A stretch of DNA of 64,000 nucleotides from Oryza sativa Japonica Group (taxonomy: Eukaryota; Streptophyta; Magnoliopsida; Poales; Poaceae), in contig NC_089037.1 of NCBI RefSeq assembly GCF_034140825.1, forward strand, positions 34,687,001-34,751,000, in the 5' to 3' direction. Below the pieces are notes generated by a model. It made no database searches and was not told where the DNA came from. It worked only from the letters and a program-made list of their open reading frames with translations. Below are positions 57,806-64,000 of the stretch, piece after piece. Both the position numbers and the translations under genes were made by a program. How positions within the stretch are numbered: the stretch's first letter is position 1; every line of letters starts with the position of its first letter.

Positions 57806-59002
57806 ATGGCCGGGGTGCAGGTGATGCCGGCGGTGGGGGCGGTGGCGACGGCGGAAGGGAGCTGCAGGGCGGCGGGGCAGAGGAGGGGCCGCGGCGTGAG
57901 CAGCTTGTTCGCCGGAGACTGGAGGCGGCGGCCTCGCCGGGCGGCGTGCACGGCCAGGGTCAGGGGCAGGAGGCAGCAGCAGCAGCAGCAGGGCCTCGCC
58001 GTCGTCTGCAACCTCGGTGGCACCTACGATGAAGGTTTCGAGGACATCCACGTGGTAATTAACTTATCAGACGTAGCTAAAATTTAAAATTTTAGTTTTA
58101 ATCTTAAAGTTGATTTTGAATTTTTTTTTAAGTCGTAAAGAATATATGTGTATATAACAAAGTTTTATCGAAAAATTATTCCTTTCGCTATTAAGCGTTG
58201 CGGCTTATAATCATTCCCCACATGCCGAATCTAATTAATTAATCCATGTTAGCAGATCCTAACGTAAAGAGTTGAAGTTCTACTGCTGATATATAAAATG
58301 CTGTGATTTTGATGAGATTTTCATGGTTGGGATGAGTAGAGGAGATCGATTGATTTGGTTTTTTGTTCATTCTTGTTTGCGCAGCAACTGATTAATGTGT
58401 TCACCTACAAAGCCGTCAAGACCGTGCTCACGCAGCTCTACGAAATGAACCCACCAAGCTACCGATGGTTATACAAGTAAGCCACCCATTTATTCCACAA
58501 ATCAATCAGCAAAATCCCTGTCAGATTACTGAATTTGTGTTCTTGCTTCTCATTGGTTTCAGCTTCGTTGCTGTAAACAAGCCTACCGATGGCAAAGTGT
58601 TCCTTCGTGCTCTTGGAAAGGTAAATATATAAACTACTCCACAGTTGTTTAAACTTTCGAACGATACAAATGTAAACTGAAAACTAAAGAAAAATTGCAC
58701 ACGCATGAATGTTCATTTTGGTTTATAGGAGAAGCAGGAGCTTGCAGAGCGAGTGATGATAACTAGGCTTCACTTGTACAGCAAATGGATCAAGGTGATT
58801 CCTTTTTGGTACTCTTAGATAATCCATCACAAAGCTCTGAAGTTTGTAACCAAATGAGATTCTGGTTTTGATCTTTCAGAAATGTGACCATGCGATGATG
58901 TACGAGAGGATATCTGACGAGAACCTGGCGTTGATGCGAGAGCGGCTCATGGAGACGGTCATCTGGCCAACAGACGACACCAACACTGAGAAGATTGGCT
59001 GA
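57806..59002 (+). CDS. RBCX: RbcX-type Rubisco assembly chaperone, chloroplast
   Basis: Five exons (57806-58054, 58385-58476, 58563-58620, 58729-58794, 58880-59002) join in frame into 195 residues. The first 70 are Ala/Arg-rich with a poly-Gln run (RGRRQQQQQQGL), as in a chloroplast transit peptide. The RbcX domain follows: INVFTYKAVKTVLTQLYEMN, PPSYRWLYNFVAVNKPTDGK, KQELAERVMITRLHLYSKWI and DENLALMRERLMETVIWP. RbcX dimers bind the C-terminal tail of the Rubisco large subunit and help form its octameric core. The helical, Arg/Glu-rich body and length of the mature part (about 120) match. Plants have two types; I do not separate them with certainty. The reading frame extending upstream of 57806 is leader sequence. 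Confidence 0.9.
58065..58225. mobile_element. MITE-like AT-rich block in RBCX intron 1
   Basis: AAAATTTAAAATTTTAGTTT, TTGATTTTGAATTTTTTTTT, ATATATGTGTATATAACAAAG and GCGGCTTATAATCATTCC resemble blocks near 21,495-21,690 and 40,713-40,940. Ends are not clear, so this is a tentative dispersed repeat. Confidence 0.4.
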
Positions 59003-59948
59003 AAAATAATGCCTGATCTGTCTGCCTGACGCATACACTTCTTTTTGAGTTGCTCAACTTAATTAAACTTTAGCTCGTTAGGTAGAGCATTCTAAATTAT
59101 TCCTGCTCGATCGAGTCCGATGTATATGTATGTATATTAAGTGTACAATTAATGTACCAAGCCAGTGTAATGGGTACAAATTCAAGATGCATTCAGGGTT
59201 AAGTATAGATTAAGATCTAGCTGATAGCGTGTGGTTTAGTTTGGTCATTTGGTGAGTGAAGTGAAGAAGCTGCAAACTGTTTGGTCCATTTCATCGACAG
59301 TGTACAAGTACAACGTAGCAACTAATACTTGTAATTTGGGTCAAGTTCGTCGACACAGTTTATTTCATGAGTTACAACTCTTGCTGTTGGTTCTAGAGAG
59401 GATCTGGTAAAGTTTACAACACAAGCACGTCATCTGCTGGCATGTCTGTTGTTATTTTCTCATTTTATCTGTTGATCGCGCGACACAAATTTCATAATAA
59501 ACTACACTGAAGAAAAGCAGAGCTCTTTTCAAACGCAGGAATAAAAAACACAAACATTAAAAAAACGTAGGAATTAATCGAGGTGGCATATCTAAGTTGA
59601 TGCTTAGGAATTTTAAAATGTAGGAACTATGTGATTTTTTTGTTTGGATGCTTCATAGAGAAAGTATAGGATTTTGGGTGAGAGATAGACCCGACGAAAG
59701 CTTCCCATGAGGTACAACCTCATGTTAGAAATTTTGTAGCAATCTCAAGTGCGCATTCCATTATTTCAAAGGAACACCTGGAAAAATTTTGCATAGGATT
59801 TCAATTGTATAAATTCCTCTCTTTTTTCGTTTGTTCGAAAGGATCCCCTTGATATGTTGGAATATGACACATTCATGGCGTGTAAAATTTGATTGTTTCT
59901 TAGTCATACATGACGGTGCTCACATTCCCGTTTCTACGTAAAATATTA

Positions 59949-60188
59949 TTCCCTCCGTTTTTTAATATACAACGTTGTGCAAGATATGTATGATTAGTCT
60001 TATTGAAAAAAAATTATAATTATCACTCATTTTATTGTGATTTGATTTATATTCAATTGTTTTTAAAAATGAATTTATTTTTATATATATAAAAAGTTTG
60101 AATAAAATAAATATTCAAATGTTTTTTTAAGAAAATGTTCAAATGTTTATAAAAAAACAAACGGTATCGTATATTTAAAAACAGAGTT
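59949..60188. mobile_element. decayed Stowaway MITE
   Basis: Left end TTCCCTCCGTTTTTTAATAT and right end ATATTTAAAAACAGAGTTAG pair imperfectly; the inner arms and poly-A/T runs resemble the copy at 12.65 kb. Confidence 0.72.
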
Positions 60189-60266
60189 AGTAACTGATCT
60201 CAGGGAGCTCGATGTACCGATCCGGCCCAGAGGCCCAACCAGTATAGGCCGCATGCAGCTTGATAA

Positions 60267-60549
60267 GGAATAAGTTCACTTCGTGACCCTTAACTGTGAT
60301 CGAAATCTAATCCATGACCCTAAATCACAAAACAAAATATCTCGACCCCCAAACTCCTAAAACCGATGCAATTTGACTCCCTGGGCGGTTTTGGGAGGCG
60401 GTTTTGCTGACGTGGCGCCACCCAAAACCGCGCAGGGAGACAAATTGCACCGGCTTTAGGAGTTTGGGGGTCGAGATATCTGGTTTTGTGGTTTAGGGTC
60501 ATGGATTAGATTTCGATCACAGTTGAGGGTCATGAAGTGAACTTATTCC
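60267..60549. mobile_element. MULE-type fold-back element with 9-bp TSD
   Basis: A perfect 9-bp duplication GCTTGATAA (60258-60266 and 60550-60558) flanks a 283-bp near-perfect hairpin. GGAATAAGTTCACTTC pairs with GAAGTGAACTTATTCC, TGTGATCGAAATCTAATCCA with its complement, and CTCGACCCCCAAACTCCTAA with its complement, leaving a short loop around CCAAAACCG / CGGTTTTGG. Only a few mismatches break the arms, so it is fairly young. Non-autonomous. Confidence 0.92.
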
Positions 60550-62054
60550 GCTTGATAAGGGCCACACGCTGCTCACAGTCCTGTTCCGGCCCATAAAATG
60601 TGGGCCCAGCGCGTCTGTCGCATTGACGTTCCGGCCCAGTTCGCTTGCCACATAAAATCTTTCGAGTGAGATATAGCAAAATCGCACGCGAAAAGGTGAA
60701 AACGTGAGAGCCATGACGTCAGCGGCAGCATGGTACGCACATGCAGTCAGATCACCGATCACGCCTGAGCTGAGCAGATCATGCCTAATCGATCGATCTG
60801 TCCACACGTTTCCGCCCTAAGATTCGTGCTTAATTAATTAATTGATTGCGTGTGTGTGACCCTAATCTAACTACGCAAAAATCAAACAAATCTTATCGTG
60901 CACGCTGTTTTTTGTATTAATTAAAAAAGAAAGTAGACGACATTCATGAATCCTGACAAATCTAGCTATAAAGCCCCTAAATCTCTCTTTTGTACTGTTG
61001 TATCATTGTACCTGTGGATCAAGAGCGAACACGTAATTACGATACATGGATTCGTATGTATATATTTCGGCGCACGTTTTGATTTGAAATTCGAAGGAAA
61101 TACATATATTTATGCATCCGGGGGGCGTTTACTTGAGTTGCTTGTTTGGCGATCACAAAGTTAATGATTTCGTCCGTTCGCAACAAAAACTAATGATTGC
61201 TACGTGGAATTTCTCGTGTGTGATTAATTGCTAGTTAGGCGAAACATATACATATATAATCAATTCAGTGGTTGCAGTAACTAATTAATTAATTAAAGTC
61301 CTTTATGAAATATATTTCTCGTCAAATTCCCTGTGACAAATTTACAAACCCAAAACGATCGAGACGTACGTACGTATAGTACTCGAGATAACCCAAAGAA
61401 GTCGTCCACGAATTAATTAATTTAACTAACTAACCAACTAAATTATAATCACCAATCATTAACAGTGCATTGCGTCAATTGACAGTTGACGTGTGCCACG
61501 TGTCTCGATCAGTTTGATGGTTTCGTTTTGACATCGCGATCTATGATTAGTTGAGGGACAAAGTGACCAATCTATGATGTTTTTGCTTCGAACCAAAGCA
61601 GGGAATGTCCCCTTTTGTCCTTAAAAAAGGGATTCCGGGCCCACATGTCAGCCTCTCTCGGTCCTCTCTATCTCAGGTCATCACCATTCACCAGCCAGCC
61701 GCTAGCTAGGTCATATCGATCGATCGATCAATCATCTTCCGACTACTAATTAATTTCACTTTTTCCGTGTGTTGGAAAAAGCGAGTGATTAATCGACGCA
61801 AGCAGCAGGAAGAGATTAGCTAGATCATTAATTATTAGATTAGCTTAATTAGGTCGGTGTTAACCACGTGGTTTGTGTACGCTTAGCTAGCTTGAGCCGC
61901 CATCCATGGATGGAACGCACATGCATGATACGTACGTAGGCACGCATGAACGTACGTCGACGTTAATTAATTTTCTCTTCCGAGAAAGTAATACACACGC
62001 ATGAAATGCTTTCTTGTTTCTTGTTTCTTTTTATTTTCGCGGTCAGGAAGAGAG

Positions 62055-62857
62055 ATGGATCGAGTAGTTGACCTGATCAGTGATCACATGCAGGTAAGTG
62101 CGTACTACACTGCATGCATACAACCAAGACGTACGACACCGGCCGCTAATGTGGATTATAATTTCAGGCACATTTTTTGTTTGTAGGATAGAGTACAGAT
62201 TAATACACTCATAGTATTATATATATATATATATATATATATATCTTGTGATTGGTGAAATCACCACAACAGATCTTACTGTCATTCGGTATTTTTCGAT
62301 GGCGGAGTTAGAAAAATATTAAGCCCGGGTAAACTTCATTATAAGTTTATAACCATTATTTAATATAGAAATTTCATTATCAATTCAATTAAAAATATTA
62401 AAATTAAATGGAGTTTCTGCTAGTTAACCCGGACGGCGGAGGCTCCCCCTTCAGGGATGAATCCAGAACAATATTTAAGGTGGGACTCATCTCCTTCTTT
62501 CTTCTTCAGTCTCCCTACTCTTTATTTTCTCTATATTGTTCTCCTTTCATCTCCCTTTCTATCATTAGTGATCCAGCGGGGTAGGGGGACTCGAGTCCCC
62601 CCAGCACCCACGCTGGATCCACCTCTGCTCCCCTTGTACCATTGTATGAATAAAAATAGCTATAGATACACAAACCGGATAGACAGGTTTCACCACGGAA
62701 AATTAAACCTAGCTATACGATCACTTCATAATTGCAGGCAAAATTTGTGACATGTGCACGAAGAATCTTTGTGTTCTACCAGGGGTCCTGTGTGTGCGTG
62801 CATGCATGGCGACCGATGATACGTACCTACGATGCGTGTGCAGCCACACACGCTTGA
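62055..62857 (+). CDS. weak candidate two-exon 52-aa protein
   Basis: A small exon (ATG at 62055, MDRVVDLISDHMQ) lies between a pyrimidine-rich acceptor ending GGTCAG (62,046) and a consensus donor CAG|GTAAGT at 62,094. A later acceptor ATTGCAG (62,737) opens an in-frame exon ending TGA at 62855-62857. The joined 52 residues match nothing I know, and a TE-like segment lies in the intron. It may be a non-coding transcript or chance splice signals. Confidence 0.15.
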
Positions 62858-63030
62858 AGGCATATCTAGCTACGTACCAAACTTAATTAGGGCTCGAGCT
62901 AATTAACTAACTCAGCCATGCATCTCCCTCTTAATTAGCTGCTGCTTCTTTCTTCTTCCGGGGAAGCAAACGCAACATGCACGTACTACGTGTGCTTGCA
63001 TTGCATGCATGCTAACTCGATCCTTCCCGC

Positions 63031-63270
63031 CCAATCGCCCATGCAAACCCCGAATCTATAAATACCTCGCCATGGCTGCACCTTCGTCTCCATCGATCGA
63101 TCGATCCACCATAATCCAATAGCTTAATTCAAAGCCTGAAAACCATACAGCTCGATCTGTAGTGATCAAGTTCTGGCTAATTAACTAGCTAGCTCGTGAT
63201 CGATAATATACAGTAGCAGAGCGTAAGTGATCGAGAGCGATTAATTCGAGCTTTTGCGTGGAATTAATTC
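63031..63270 (+). promoter_or_regulatory. polygalacturonase core promoter
   Basis: A CCAAT-like box (CCAATCGCCC, 63,031) and TATAAATA (63,057-63,064) precede a leader of about 180 bp to the ATG at 63,271. TATA context is canonical. Confidence 0.7.
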
Positions 63271-64000
63271 ATGGCGTCCGGTGCGAGAAAGCTCGTGAGG
63301 TCGTCGTTCATGGCGTCCGTACGCGCCCTGCTCGCGCTGACCTTTCTCCTGTCCGGCGGCGCAGCCACGGCGGCGGCCGCCATGGTCAGAAATGGCGGCT
63401 CGCCGAGCATCTATGGCGGTGGTGGTGGAGAGGGAGCTGCAGTGATCGGTAGAGGCGGCAGGTCGCTGCTGCAGGCGGCGGCGGCGGCGGCGGCGACGAC
63501 GCAGAGCGCGGTTTTCAGCCTCGACAGCTACGGCGCGCACGGCGACGGCGAGCGCGACGACACGGCGGCGCTGGCGAGGGCGTGGAGCGCCGCCTGCGCC
63601 TCGGCGGCGCCGGCCGTCGTGCTCGTCCCGGAGAGCAGGAGCTACCTGCTCCGGCAAGTCACCCTCTCCGGCCCCTGCGAATCCACCATCAAGCTCATGG
63701 TAAAAAAAATTCAAACAGAATATTAGTTGATTAATCTTCCATATCCAGCTGCAATTCAGCTTGGAACTGAAGCTGATTAAGTGATTAACACGGCCATTAA
63801 TATTAATCTTTCTGAAATTAGTGTAATTCTGACGTGATTTTTGGATAATATGCAGGTGAAGGGGACGCTGGTGGCGTCGCCGGACATGTCGAACTGGAAC
63901 GAGAGCAACAGGAGGTACTGGATCGTCGTCCGCGGCGTCGACGGGCTCGCCGTCGGCGGCGGCGGCACCATCGACGGCAACGGCGAGGGGTGGTGGGAGA
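63271..64000 (+). CDS. polygalacturonase, GH28, N-terminal part (cut by window)
   Basis: Exon 1 is 63271-63699 (143 codons) and exon 2 begins at 63856; the gene continues past the window edge. A signal peptide region (MASVRALLALTFLLSGGAAT, after a 13-residue basic lead) is followed by a Gly/Ala-rich linker of about 60 residues. GH28 features then appear: VFSLDSYGAHGDGERDDTAA, LVPESRSYLLRQVTLSGPC, and in exon 2 VKGTLVASPDMSNW, YWIVVRGVDGL and GGGTIDGNGEGWW. The NTD, DD and GHG catalytic motifs would come later. The enzyme would hydrolyse homogalacturonan in the wall. The long Ala/Gly linker resembles plant PGs of the At1g48100 type. A second in-frame ATG (63310) gives a cleaner signal peptide and may be the true start. 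Confidence 0.92.

Larger units (their letters stand above)
59003..63030. other. intergenic
   Basis: Four kilobases without a well-supported gene. They hold a Stowaway-like element (59.9 kb), a MULE-type fold-back (60.3 kb), a TA repeat at about 62,217-62,245, and a TE-like segment with GGCGGAGTTAG and TCCCCCCAGCACCC at about 62,298-62,640. Many TTAATTAA and GATCGATC runs are visible. Confidence 0.5.

Overview
This is a window of plant nuclear DNA, almost certainly from a grass and most likely rice (Oryza). The evidence is intron-bearing genes of typical plant families, GC-rich first exons fading into AT-rich introns and flanks, and a dense scatter of Stowaway, Tourist, hAT and MULE-type miniature elements of the kind common in rice. 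From memory only, a sterol methyltransferase, RPS2, RbcX and polygalacturonase cluster suggests rice chromosome 7; this was not checked.

Layout. 2.7-3.1 kb: a two-exon gene for a 64-residue protein of unknown function. 4.3-6.0 kb: QCR7, a subunit of mitochondrial complex III. 7.9-8.2 kb: a single-exon gene for a small protein with an acidic tail. 17.4-20.4 kb: a seven-exon neprosin-family (DUF239) secreted protein. 23.8-24.7 kb (minus): a four-exon DUF1639 gene, with a hAT-type element next to its 5' end. 28.3-31.7 kb: a repeat-rich block with an old LTR, a tandem array, and a calreticulin-like pseudogene carrying two MITEs in its exons. 33.5-36.1 kb (minus): an intronless PLS-DYW pentatricopeptide repeat protein. 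38.6-41.4 kb: a phytocyanin whose intron appears to be GC-AG. 42.0-45.3 kb (minus): a twelve-exon sterol C24-methyltransferase. 51.6-53.4 kb: a DUF642 cell-wall protein. 54.9-56.5 kb: ribosomal protein S2. 57.8-59.0 kb: RbcX, a Rubisco assembly chaperone. 63.3 kb to the edge: the start of a GH28 polygalacturonase.

The genes do not form a pathway. Three products are probably organelle-directed (QCR7, PPR, RbcX) and four are predicted to enter the secretory route or wall (neprosin, phytocyanin, DUF642, GH28). This is ordinary eukaryotic gene mixing.

The most interesting structure is a local duplication. The 5' region of the phytocyanin gene (about 37,985-38,570) has a second copy at 31,265-31,722, next to the 5' end of the calreticulin pseudogene on the opposite strand. 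An ancestral head-to-head pair that was duplicated and then lost complementary halves would explain this. Other points are two fold-back elements with perfect 9-bp target duplications, the GC-AG intron, the hAT element at the DUF1639 promoter, and site II-rich promoters at QCR7 and RPS2. I found no operon, CRISPR array, tRNA or rRNA gene, and no wholly new biological system.
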